Of a DNA stretch of 64,000 bases, positions 1 to 12,105 are shown one piece after another. Position numbers and translations under genes: made by a program. Origin of the DNA: Sinonovacula constricta (taxonomy: Eukaryota > Mollusca > Bivalvia > Cardiida > Solecurtidae); the NCBI GenBank assembly GCA_007844125.1, contig CM017556.1, forward strand, positions 69,726,360 to 69,790,359, given 5' to 3'. How positions within the stretch are numbered: position 1 is the first letter of the stretch; every line of letters begins with the position of its first letter. Below the pieces are notes generated by a model that worked only from the letters and a program-made list of their open reading frames with translations, was not told the DNA's origin and ran no database searches.

Positions 1-1864
1 TTTCTTTGTAGTTGCCGGGAGAAAAAGTGCTTCAAAGGATGTTACAGTAGTAATTAGACTGTATATCCATTAAAATGAGCCGTAAGTGGACTACTTATTG
101 GAATAAACGGAGAAAAACAACTGGATGAAATCAATTTTTATGTTTAATAAAATGACCAATATCTTTATTATTTTTTCTTTTAGATAGAGAAATTACTGGA
201 CTGTCTTTCTCCGTTGATTGTAGTAAACAAACCAAAATTCATTTTCGTGAATCATCCAACTCATCGGAATAACAAGTACACATTAAATCATTATATGTTT
301 CTTACTGATGAGAATACATTGTGCATCAGTTGTTGACAATTTGTCAGTTTCCTTTCTAATCAGCCTTTATTTTGCTTTCTTAAAAATTAGTTTCAACCAT
401 CACCACATCGTAATCCATAAAGAGGCCCATTTCAAAGCAAGAGAAAAAACATTTTATATACTAAAAGAGATGAAATGGTGTGTATGCTTATTCACTACAT
501 TCTAATTAATCAAATGAAGGTAATCTTATTATATATCATAGATAATTCGATCTACAAACTATATTTATATCTCTACGTACTTTTATAATATCTTAAGGCA
601 AATTGTATTTAACATCTTTATGTATATAGAAACAAAGAACGAATATATCTCTTTTCAAATAACACGTTGAAAAACATACCTCAGTGCTCAGTGTAGCATT
701 CATGAAGCTAGTCTATGTAAAGTGAGTACTCATCGGACAAGCCTAATCTTCTTCGAGTTATCTACGACATTTATCTCTGGTAATTAAGTGCCAATAAGAA
801 CTGAATGTTGCCACTGTACCATGTAACTATATCCTATCCAACAAGTTTAAATAAATATTTCATGTAGATAAGATTCTCTTTTTGTCGCACTTGTCGCTTG
901 CAGAAGAAAATTTGCACAATTTGTGATTGTCTCGACTTTTTTAACAATCGTCGAGGGAGAAATGGTGGATTTATATCTTCAAAAAGACGATATATTAATT
1001 TAAATGTATTGATTTGTTGTTTTATAGATAAAAGTTTTGAGACATTTTTTATAAATAAAACATAGATTTAAACAGAAGAGAAATTGCTTGCCTTGGGTTT
1101 TAATCAAAGTTTGTACATGCTTTACTTAATGTTAAAAGAAACGATTCCAATAAATATAAAATGATATCTTAATTACTTCATCGCTTGTAATGGGGCTTAA
1201 CTGCCGTTGTTTCTAGCGATTAAAGTCTCTGCAGGCCTAATGGCCTACATTGTGATACTCAGCGTGATGCTTTGGAATAAATTGGCTGAAATCTTATTTT
1301 TGTGGTCGATATTGAATTTTCGATAAAGTCACTTGGGAAGAGTAAACATCAAATAAGGAAAATAAGCAGGTTTTTCAAGATTGCTAACCTTAATTTCTTA
1401 TATCTCAAATATGTTTATCTGATTACATACTAATACGATATTTGACATAAAATACCCAGAATAAATGTAAATGTTTAGAGATTGGCAAAGAGAACACCTA
1501 CAAGCACGTCGCATTATATTTATAAGTTAAATATAAAAGACTGACTTTCATTATCTATAACGGTGTATTGTTGCCATATAACTAATATGTATTGAACGAG
1601 TGACATTCTTTGAAATATCTTCCAGTTACTCTACTATGAGTCTACCAGATATTACATTAAACTTTGATCTGTACACATATTGAATTAACGAAAACATGGC
1701 CTTAACTTGTTATAAGCTATTGGTTTAAAATAAGGAAATATGACAATGTGTCTTATAAGCAAATTATAGTAAATCAAACTTTGAAAGGGCACAGGTCAAA
1801 GATATTCACATGCAATCCAAATGTACAAGTACGAAAAATCTTTGATGAGTCATTAAACAAAAAG

Positions 1865-1940
1865 AGAAAACCCAACAGTTACCGCATCGGGATGATCAGT
1901 CGGCAAAAACGGACCGACTGGGGGGCTTAAACCAGTTTTA
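1865..1940 (-). mobile_element. Retroelement 3'-end fragment (same tail as the element in gene B intron 7)
   Basis: Read on the minus strand, this matches 40891-40960 closely: a gtttaagc.ccccagt stretch, then tttgccgactga, then gcggtaactg and a T-rich run. It is a small solitary copy of the 3' terminal part of the element described at 39440-41035, with no reading frame. Confidence 0.6.
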
Positions 1941-2835
1941 CCTACCTATTACCTCGCACTTCTTGAGGAACATCTCAAATGCAAGCATTGAAAAGAAAAT
2001 CAATCTATTTGAATAAAAAATGCCCTTTTCAAAAATAATGATTATAAATGAAATTCAATCTTTGAATGAAGAAACAAAATGGCCAGAGAAGAAGTGTAAA
2101 TGGTTGTAGCCTCTTGTTCATGTTTAGATGTAATTGAGGAACCAAAGTCAAATGTCTATAAAAGAAAAATATATGAAACAATCCATATAAGAACAATTCA
2201 ATGACAACATAAATTACATGCACGTGAAGATTTTTCACGATCGCCACATTGCACAGGTAACATCGTTAAAATCATGAATAAGGAAATATGACAAAGTCCT
2301 ATGAGCATACTAAAGGTATCCTGTTTGACAACAAATAACTATCGTTTGGTATCAATCTGAATTATCTCTCCTTATATGGAGACAGTAGCATTTAACCTTA
2401 GATTTATATTTGCGTATACATATTCGTTTAGAAATATTTTGGTCTTTGATATGAACACATCTTTTATCTGATGGCTGTTGCCTCCGGTCTTGTGATTGTC
2501 CTTTCTCATGAGAAAACACTATTACCATTCGTCATATATATTTTATGATCTTTTCGCCTGTCATAAATTGTGATTTGCTATGTTTAATGTCGGTTTATGG
2601 AGCGAGTTATTACAGTGTGCGTTTTGTGTATACATGTACACGTTATTTATGTCAAAAAGCTATAGGCAGTGAAGATTAAATTAACCATGTGTTAACTATT
2701 TATCATATAGTCTCAGTATTTATTTACTGTTTTAAATTATTTAGCATTTATAGATTTCAGCATGCAACAGGCGTCTCTCAACTGAGCAACATTTCGTCCA
2801 ACTTTATTTTAATAGGACTGATAAGTAACTTCTCC

Positions 2836-3000
2836 GACTGCTTAGCCCCCCACTGAGAGGGTTCGAGTCCCGTTTGAGGCAATGAACTTAATGTGGGAAG
2901 GTCTTCCTGCTGACCTGCGGTGGGTCGGTGGTTCTATCAAGACAATTGTCTGAGCTCTTCCTCCACCAAAACAGCTGGATGTCGCTTTAATGATAATAAT
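2836..3000 (+). mobile_element. tRNA-derived SINE, family A, copy 1
   Basis: It has a tRNA-like head with a B-box (ggttcgagtcc near 2860). The body includes tgtgggaaggtcttcc, ggtcggtggttct, the short palindrome gacaattgtc, and the conserved tail cagctggatgtcgct followed by aatgataat. The body and tail recur at 4780, 26930 and, on the minus strand, 59165. Confidence 0.7.
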
Positions 3001-4779
3001 TGGTCGTTGAGATGTATTTAAAAAACGAAACTTTTTGCAGATAATGGCATTTGTTGAAAATCCGTTATTTTGTAAGTCATGATTCATTTTGTCACGTTTG
3101 AATGTAATGGAATTGAAACCTACCAGAATTGTTTTGGTTAATGCGAAATATAAGCCAATATAAAATATTTTATACTGACCCAACAAAACCACTGCTATGA
3201 TAAATGTATGGTTGTTATAAAAATCAATAAAATGACACACTTGCAGACAAAGAAGTATGTGCCGATATTGCATTTTCATGCAACCCTTATTTACATAGTT
3301 AGTTTGCTGTTTTCTATTCAAACGATGTGTGATGTATTTAAAAGTGAGTAAATGTGCATGAAAATTATCGGTTACAAATTTGTGTGTGTGTGGTGGTAGG
3401 GGGGGTTAAAATTATTTGTGATGTACCTTATTAAGTTTCATTCTTATTATACTTTTGTTCTAATTTGTTTGCTTGCGCGGTGGCATGTTCTTTTTTAATA
3501 ATATATAAACGATATCTAGTTTGTGAGAAAGTCCGCATACTTCTTTTAAGACTTTTGCATTACCTACATTTAACAAAGTGTAAAGAGTGTGTCCATGGTC
3601 TTTATGGAATTATAACACCTTTACTGCTCAGCCTCTCAACGTGTTCGGTCAAGCGATGAACTTCAAGTTTGAAAGGTCTTTAAGATTAAATGCGCTATTT
3701 TACGTAAACGTCTTTCTCTACATGTACCAATGAATATAGATATAATTACTGACCATAATTTGTATCTATGCGGTGGGATAAAAACAGTAAACCATTTGCA
3801 TCTTATACCTTAATTGTGTAATAAATATTGTAAATCACAAATGATCGAACAATTACATTAAATACTTTGAAAAGCATAAACTGAGACGAACAGCAGAAAA
3901 TTTTGGTTTCCTATCTATTGAAAAAGCACGGTTAGCAGATAAACTTTGTTGATATGATATAACCCAAGGTTTGCATGGCAATAATTGGTTCTTCAAATAT
4001 TATACATATATGTGAAAGCTTACACAGAACTAGAGGAATAAAAAGTAGTTAAGTGCTCATGCATTTGAAATTACATGGTTTAGGCAATTGAGGATGGCTA
4101 TATACAGCAATAATTTTATCATAAGTACAAGTGCAACTCGTGTTTTGATCCTAACTTTTACCTTATTTTATGGTTATGTGTCCATTCCTGATAAATATAT
4201 GCAGAAAAAAAACAGTATCGAAAAGATAAACGTTTTATACTGACGAGTCAACATACATTCATGAATCCAGATAAAACTGGTGTCTACCCAGAAATATTGT
4301 GTTGTGGTTAATAGTGTTCCCTTAGATGAAGAATGCATGCGATGGATCAGCAAAGAAGATAAGCTATAAAGATGGCTGGAGATTAAACTGGCTAACATGT
4401 TCGTATGCCGCGTTAATAAAGATGTCCTACAACGTTGAATACAAATAATGGTTTATAATTTATATTTAATGTGTACATAAATGGTCGTCTTACCGTATTT
4501 ATCTAGCGTAAATGTATTGCGTTATGTTTATGTTATGCTTTATTTATTGCTTTATTTATTGAAGTAGAATTTGTTTTTATCGTAACAGCAGGGTCCAAAT
4601 AACGGCATAAGAAAATGACACGATAGGATGTATATTGGTAAGAACCATACACTTGAAGCCAGATATTATCTGACTTCCGCACCCTGAGTTTTATTGTCAA
4701 TAACGTTGGCTTAAAGGGGGAATTAACTGACTTTGTATTGTAATTGTATAATGTTACAAGTATATTTTCAACTGAAGCA

Positions 4780-4945
4780 TGGCTGAACGGTAAAATTCGA
4801 AGACTTGTAACTTTTCAGCCTCTCCCCCGGATAGGAATTCTTCCAGTCGACATGTACAGCGCCATTTGTACAATCCAGACATTTGCCTGTGGTCTTCCTC
4901 TACCCAAAATAGCTGGATGTCGCTAAAATGATCATTATGGGTTAT
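4780..4945 (+). mobile_element. tRNA-derived SINE, family A, copy 2 (decayed head)
   Basis: It shares the body and tail of copy 1: ccagacatttgcctg, gtcttcctctacc, and tagctggatgtcgct followed by aaaatgatcat. The tRNA-like head is barely recognisable, so this is an older or 5'-damaged copy. Confidence 0.6.
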
Positions 4946-5795
4946 TTGCATAATTCCATCCATAGCTACCAACGAACATCAATATGCACCGACACGAAGT
5001 TTTCAAGGCTCTAATCTTTATTAAAACGTGTTTGCTTATACGCTTTAAAGTCTTCTGCAAGGGCCGGTGTATTCTGACTGCTTCTGACACGTTTATTTAA
5101 ACCAAACAAGACATAATAATTACATAATTTATGTTGTTTATTAAACAACAATTTCTATCATTCCAGTTCCTTCCGGTATCTAAAGAGACTTTCATAGTTA
5201 AGAATCGTTATATTTTCGCGAACCCTAATTGGTGGAAATATATAGTGCGCATTTTTAAAATATATTTTTAGAACCTTTATGTAAACACAAACTGAAAAGG
5301 TTTTAATTATAAGAAAGGAGTGTTAATTAGGTGTTTATGCAAATTATATGCTACGCAACTGCTCAACTGCTTTTCATACCACAATGAAAGCACAAAATTA
5401 ACATTCAGTCCGTAAATTAACATATTTTCGAGATGTTAAACTCCAAATTTAATGAAAGTCCTAATTGCTTTTTAAGTCAAAATTAATGATCGAACACGGC
5501 AATATTGTCCATATGAATATAAAAATACACTAACTGTAATGCAAAGGTATATTGTCTTCTCATGTTCTAACGTAAAGTCAAGTCTAACGTTAATAAAAGA
5601 ACAGTAATGAAAAATCAGACTATTTAAGAAGGTATCAGTTGCATCATCCATTGAAAAAATTACAGAAATTATTACGAGCTTCTTCAGAACATTGCACGAG
5701 ATGGAAACGTTTTTTATTTATTAGTGGCGTAAGCAGTGATGCAAGTAGTGTCCTTTAATATAACCGTGAGAATGTCAAATATCCGACGATAGGTT

Positions 5796-5900
5796 TTATA
5801 TTATATTATATTATATTATATTATATTATATTATATTATATTATATTATATTATATTATATTATATTATATTATATTATATTATATTATATTATGTTATA
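5796..5900. repeat. Pentanucleotide microsatellite (TTATA)n
   Basis: About twenty near-perfect tandem copies of TTATA, interrupted only at the right end by a ttatg variant. Confidence 0.97.
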
Positions 5901-6691
5901 AAACGGAGCTTCGACTCTTCTGTATATTTTAAACTGCATTAAATCTCTACATCTAGCAACAGTTTGGACGAATTGCATCTCAAGAAAATAATGAATGAGA
6001 GACTTTACCTCTCTTTCACAGCAGACCGGCGCCATTCGGACAGTGATGCTGCTTTATTGCTGTTAAGTCGGAACGATAGCTGATTTGAGTGCGGCTAGTG
6101 TATATAAAATGTAATGGCATATTTATATTCCATGATACAAAAAGTTATACAAGAGCTGGCGATGTTTGGTAACTCCTAAGTGCAGAATATCTGTTTTCAA
6201 GACTAAAACTATTCTAAGGTGGCATTTGAAATGTGATTTTTTTTTCTTCATTCCAAAATAATCATAAAATTAAATTAAATGTGTATAAAAAGACCGCCTT
6301 GATTTATATTTATTGTTTTATTTAGTGTTCAGTTTTATTGAGTATCAAACTTGAGGCGGAAAACTCAAACACGTTTTGGAAATAGGATTTATCTCTTAAT
6401 TATCATTGTTGATGACAGTGAAAGGTTGATTGTTATGTATACATGTATATCAGTTCCAATTCTTTGTGTTTTATTGAAGTAAAAAGTACTTATATTAGAA
6501 TAACATTTGAATCGACGAAAAAAGAACTGTCATTGTCTTCCATTTTGTTTACAAACACGGCGAATACCAAATAGTCACGCGAAGCTGCTAGCCAATCAAA
6601 TTGCAAGAAAAGCTGTATTACACTAGTATAATACAAAAGAAAAATATTACATGGGTATATTAAATGGAAAACAAGGTTAATCATGTGATAA

Positions 6692-6712
6692 ATATATATA
6701 TATATATATATT
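6692..6712. repeat. Short (AT)n microsatellite
   Basis: About ten AT dinucleotides followed by tttatata. Confidence 0.9.
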
Positions 6713-8084
6713 TATATAACCGGGTTTATTTTACACATTTTGTCAAATGCCTGTATAGAAAACAAATGCTCTGTATTACATCATTCATAAACAACTTGTT
6801 TACTACGACTTGTGGTCGTAGTATTTATAAACTATCGTGGGGTTTTACTTTCGCTTACGAAATTTCATGATTTTTTTACAAAAAGGTTGGGAAGATTCTT
6901 AGATTAAATGGTTTTATGAATGCAACTAATGAAACTTTCTTGTTGTTTTACTCAGAAGAAAGAACTGAGATTCTTTGTGAATGTGATGCCAGATTGCTGT
7001 TACCAGCAGGTGAAATAAAATATCAATTAAAATTAAAAAGAAACCATGAATTAAATATTCCTTAAACAGACGCTTGTTAGGTGGCTCAGGCATCGGAAAA
7101 TTTCACTCTATACATTTGTATCTTGCAATAATCTCCGACCTTTCGATATTTATCAGTCTCTCGATAAACATAAGAATATTCTGTTTTATCATCACACTGG
7201 AACCCCGCCTATGGATTGAATGTGTGAATTAATTCCAGTGTTGTTGTAACCAAGACTGACTTCTTCATTTGAAGAATCTATGCTGGGTCTTAAGTATGAT
7301 TGCTAAATGACAAAATGTTAACTAAAAACAACGTAACACGTATTTTATAATATATTTAATTGTTATGACCTGAATGCAACAATATCTAGATCACGACTCG
7401 TAAACAGCTGCATTTATCTGCAAAAATATGTAAAATGGAAGTAGGTGAAATGGACTTGAGTTCATAATCATACATGTGCATATAAACATCACGATGAATA
7501 TGATTTCGGTAAGTTTGGACAATTTATTATGTGAAACCGCATTGATGCTGACTTTATTTAAAACTTTTTTATCATAACGACATAACCTTCCATTGAACAC
7601 CGATGTAGGTAATGTAGGTAACTTAATTATTTACTGTTAGCGGCAACGTTAAATCATATATTATTACATTATTTATGACATAACAAAGAAAAGGCGTGCT
7701 AACCCATGCAGTGAAACGTTTAAGCATTACGAGTCTGTCAATCTAACCTTTTGGCTACGTGTAGCTCTTTTATACAACTTACCCCGATTGTTTCAAATAC
7801 AATCTATATATAATGCTGACACTGATTTATATTGTGTACGGCATATAATGTTTAATGCTACATTAATTTAGACGTGTCATCAATAGTCGTTAAATATTGA
7901 ATGTGTGCAAACAACTTTTATTGTTGTTGTATTTGTTTCACTTTAAGGTAAGCCCAACAAACAGTTGCCAAGAAAGAAATATGTTACAATTAATTCGTTA
8001 TAACAGGGTGTATATGAAATAAGATAAAAGGCATAAAACTATGTTGAAAGAAAAGTAAGAAAATAAAATTGGAGGCCATGGTTG

Positions 8085-8160
8085 GCAGCGAACCAACAAC
8101 TCCGTCGATAGATAAATGCGTTCGACTAACCAACAATGCTTAAGCGCTCTGTATACCGTA
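8085..8160 (-). mobile_element. Possible tRNA-derived SINE head fragment
   Basis: On the minus strand there is a tRNA-like segment: tggttagtcgaacg as a weak A-box and ggttcgctgcc as a B-box match about 40 bases later. No recognisable SINE body follows and I could not form a good acceptor stem. It may instead be a decayed tRNA pseudogene. Confidence 0.3.
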
Positions 8161-10145
8161 AATGCATAATTTTATAATAATCAAAAATCTAGCCTGCGTT
8201 GTAAATAGACACGTTCACGTGACACCTATCTACTTTTATGCAAGAAAAGTATATCAAGTTTAAAAATCTTTGAACATGTTTTTCTAGTTACTAAATATAA
8301 CTATCTGATTTAAAATGAACTGATTTAAATGCTGGTTGTAATACAAAAAATACTTTTGTCAAATCTACCCATCCACGTCGATCAGTTGGAATTGAGCAAA
8401 CCTGTAACCTACAACATCGGTTTTGTCAAAACCTAGTCTTGATTATATCAAAAATTGAGATATAAAGATATACAGTAATTTAAAACCAATGTATGAGATA
8501 ATATAATTCAACCTAGCTATATTATATAAAACAAAAATAAAAGTTTTAAAGGGCAAGCAATTCACTATTGACAGATTGTGATATTTTTAAATATATACTG
8601 ATATGTGATATGCTTAAATATTTCAATAACCTTTGTAATAACCACAACCACCTCCAACAGGAGGTGAACTACTTATCCAGTAGTCGGTAGAGGAATTTTA
8701 TTTGAGTCTAGACGACTCATTTAGGCGCAGCTGTGTCCGTATGGACAGTGCCCTATACACAACTTTTATTATATAAGATACACATGCAGTTCTTTGTACA
8801 AACACAATCACCTGACAAATAATTTGGCAAATTTTAAAGAATCGATGGTATTAGAAGGAACAAAATTTGGATTATTTCAGAAAATATGGTACTTCTTATT
8901 GCTGAAATAGTGCTGCTCGGCTTATTGACATTCGAAATAGCCGAGGCCATGTTAGGAAATATGACAATGACAGACAGGAGCAATACACTATGCGAAATAA
9001 GATACCGTTTTTCAATCTCAGTCTCACGAAAAATGCCATTAGCAGAGCATCTTGTTGACTATGATGAGAAGTCGATTTATGCCTAAATTGGCCTGAGTGC
9101 CCAAAATGGTTTGGTTGCGAACCAAGGCTTCATACATCACAGCGGGAACACATCTAATGTCATTGATATAAACATTTGATATCGACCTAGAATATCCCAA
9201 GTAGCAGGTTCCGAAATTATGCTGCCAATAAAACAACGCCCAATTAAAAAGGTGTTTTCTCCATTTTTTTTCAGGTAAAAGTGTTGATTGTAAGTTCCTC
9301 TATCAGTCGACGGATGACTCCGTACCGAGATCCTGCTACTGGCGCCATCCAAGGGCGGGATGATCTGCGTGCATTGTACAACGTACAACCCTCTTTCTTT
9401 CCGGAGAAGCGTTTAAAGGGTGGGAGAATATGAAATCGTGTAATGATGATCAGAAAAACATACAGACATAATCCATTTGTGGGAAATTTACTCATTCTTA
9501 TGTCAGTTATACACTATACGATGGCGAGGGCAAGTGACCTTTGTGTAACATGTTTAAAATATGTAAGTGACTTTGGTTATTTTATTTATTTTGTTATTAA
9601 TATTTTATAAACTTTGTTTATTTGGATGTTTATTTTACAAAGGTAAAGATTGCAATGTTTATATCATATTTCACCAAAATACAACTGAAAGAGAATGCAT
9701 ACATGCTCATGTAATCGCCTACTGCACTCGCTCAGTAACTAGTTGTATTGGCGTTTATGCGTGAGTTAGGGTTTTACTTTTTCTATTTTGCTTAGTAAAT
9801 ATGGTTTCCAGTTCCTAGTCAATTTGTGTTTTGCGGTAATACATTACAATCAATAATTCTATACTCCATTTTACATCTTTTGAAGTCTCAAAATCATCAA
9901 ATAATGAAATAAGGTTATATGAAAAAGCGTACCAAACATTTAAAAACGTATATGACACAGAAGACTGACTAAAATAATATCGATCGACTACTTACTAGGC
10001 CCGAACTTTTTCTATTGAAGTGATGCATGTAGGCGTTGGTTTAATCTCATCAAAAGTATAACATGGGTGATGTTGAAATGTGAATGTTTCCAAGCTGCCG
10101 GTCACAATAAACAATAAAACTACACTTAACAGTCATTAAGCAAAT

Positions 10146-10205
10146 GTCAGTGGTGCAGTCAGTAAAAGCATTGGACTGTCACTGAAGAAGTCGCGGATTT
10201 GGATA
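10146..10205 (+). mobile_element. tRNA-derived SINE head fragment
   Basis: The sequence gtcagtggtgcagtcagtaa, then gcattggactg, then gaagaagtcgcgg, reads as a tRNA-like A-box and anticodon arm. It ends in a decayed B-box (gatttggataa). Only the head is preserved. Confidence 0.4.
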
Positions 10206-11782
10206 ATTAAAAACAGAAATTTATTTTACTTTTTGCCGCCATAATATTGTGTCTTTGCATTCTGTTATTTTTTTTCTCCAAAATAACAGAAACTGAATGT
10301 TATCAACAGTATAATGCGAAAATGTATATTTTTGTGAACATATATTGCAAGTTAGTTGTGATACATGTAACGTGTTTTAGATTGAACTACAGACATCTTC
10401 CAGATATTAAAAAGTATTTTGACAAAGCGAGGTGCCCGAAATCTCCATAAATGAAACGTTCAGACTCAATGAAAGACACATTTAACGAAATCGCTTAATC
10501 TCGGATATCATCAAATAATGCGTGATATTACAAACTGTATAACATATAAATTATACTGTCCTTTGTTTCTTATGGAGTATAACTTCACCAAGGAATGTTT
10601 TATTACATTAACTTTGCCACTACTTATGGAAAATCACTCCACACATCCAAGCGATTAAGAGCTGAACCAAGTAAATTTAATTATAATCTTTGCATTTGGC
10701 ACTGGGTTTCAGAGAATATTGAATGTCTCGCATTAGAGAATTTCGCACTCATAAGAGGTTCACCAATCTTGCTGAGTAAACTACGAATGTTTAATCGAAG
10801 GAAACCTATTTTCTTGCAGCGTCTGTATTTTGTACAATTGTTGACTTGACCTTGGCATGGATTGATGACTTCGCAGGCAAGTAACAATATTGGCAGCAAC
10901 GTTTAGCTGAATTACATGTAGGATGTACTTTGCGGAATAAATTCGATCAGGTGTTCGAGATGCAGTGCGGCAATATTTTATGAACTGTTTAAAACGTCAT
11001 TTAAATAAGATTTTAACAGTTTTGCGGGCAATAAAGAAAAATGCGACTTTGATTATATTATTGCAATAAAATATACAGGAGTTCCTGGAAAGCTGTTACT
11101 GAATTTTATATTTGCATGTTCATTAAAGCAAATTGACAGAACAGTTAATTTAATATAAGTGTCATATGGCAGTTTTTTGTCTTGCGAGAAGACCGTTATC
11201 AAAAAATGCTATAACAGTTTCACAATATTATAATAACTACACAGTAACGCTGTCGCATATGCATAGTACTACGTTGAACGTTTTTACACAGTTGAGAATT
11301 TCATCTAGTTCATTTTATTGACAATACATCATCTATTCACGCGGCAGGCTGTTTACTAAAACGTGACTTCAAGACAACGACGTTTCATTATAAAAATCAA
11401 CATTAAGAATGCATACGCAGACAGCGCATGCATTCACGTTTTAGCACCATAACTATCTGCCCATCCTCGCCGCATATCACGTAAATATGAAAACTGAACT
11501 ATTTACGAAGCAGTACCATAAAGGTTCGTCAATCCTTACCATTTTCCGCTTTTTTGTCGGAAGATATAAAAAATACACAATGTCGTGGGTTTTATTGTCG
11601 ACCATCTACACTTTTTTTTCTTTTACTAAACCAGAAGTGTGTAACTGTTGAGGACACTTGTTCAATAAGAAAATAAGAAAATGTTTAATGAGTATAAATC
11701 GAAATCGAACTATTGAAAAAATAAAAATCCAAAAGAAAAATGTATCACCATACAAGTTGCTACATATACGACAGGAACCGGA

Positions 11783-12105
11783 CCTGGTAGCGCAATCGGT
11801 AGAGCGTCGGCTCCTGGTACGGTAGGCCCCGTGTTCGATCCCGGGCCGCGACCTACCAAAGTCGTTAAAAATGGTAGTGGTATAGCTCCTTTGCTAACGC
11901 TCAAGCAAATATAAGGGTAGTTCCACGACTGGTTGGCCCGGTGTCAGGATAATGTGACTGGGTGTGGTATCATGCCATGTGTTCACGGCATGCTATACAC
12001 AGTGAATGCAGCACTTTATCCGCTTTAAGTGGACACCGTCTCCAGATAACTGAAATACTGTTGGTGGGACGATAAACCCAATAAACAAACAATAAACAAT
12101 AAACT
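11783..12105 (+). mobile_element. tRNA-derived SINE, family B, near full length
   Basis: The tRNA-like head has an A-box-like tggtagcgcaatcggtagag and a B-box gtgttcgatcccggg with a four-pair T-stem. The body contains accaaagtcgttaaaaatgg, tagctcctttgctaacgct, ttggcccggtgtcaggataa and tgtgactgggtgtgg. It ends in a simple A-rich tail of aaacaaacaataaac type. A related minus-strand copy is at 29870. Confidence 0.75.

Larger units (their letters stand above)
1..11782. other. Intergenic; no gene seen outside the listed repeats
   Basis: AT-rich sequence with only short open frames of the length expected by chance. I found no run of exon-like frames with matching splice sites on either strand. Apart from the SINE and retroelement fragments and two microsatellites listed, I see nothing to annotate. 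Confidence 0.6.

Noticed and set aside
2842..3321. 159-codon minus-strand open frame
   Set aside because: It runs through the plus-strand SINE copy at 2836-3000 and into noncoding DNA; no domain and no splice signals.
9130..9500. Overlapping minus-strand frames of 65-83 codons
   Set aside because: Three frames overlap each other with no consistent one; no motif or splice context.
11783..11855. Functional tRNA gene
   Set aside because: B-box and T-stem are good, but the anticodon arm and acceptor stem do not pair well and a SINE body and tail follow directly.
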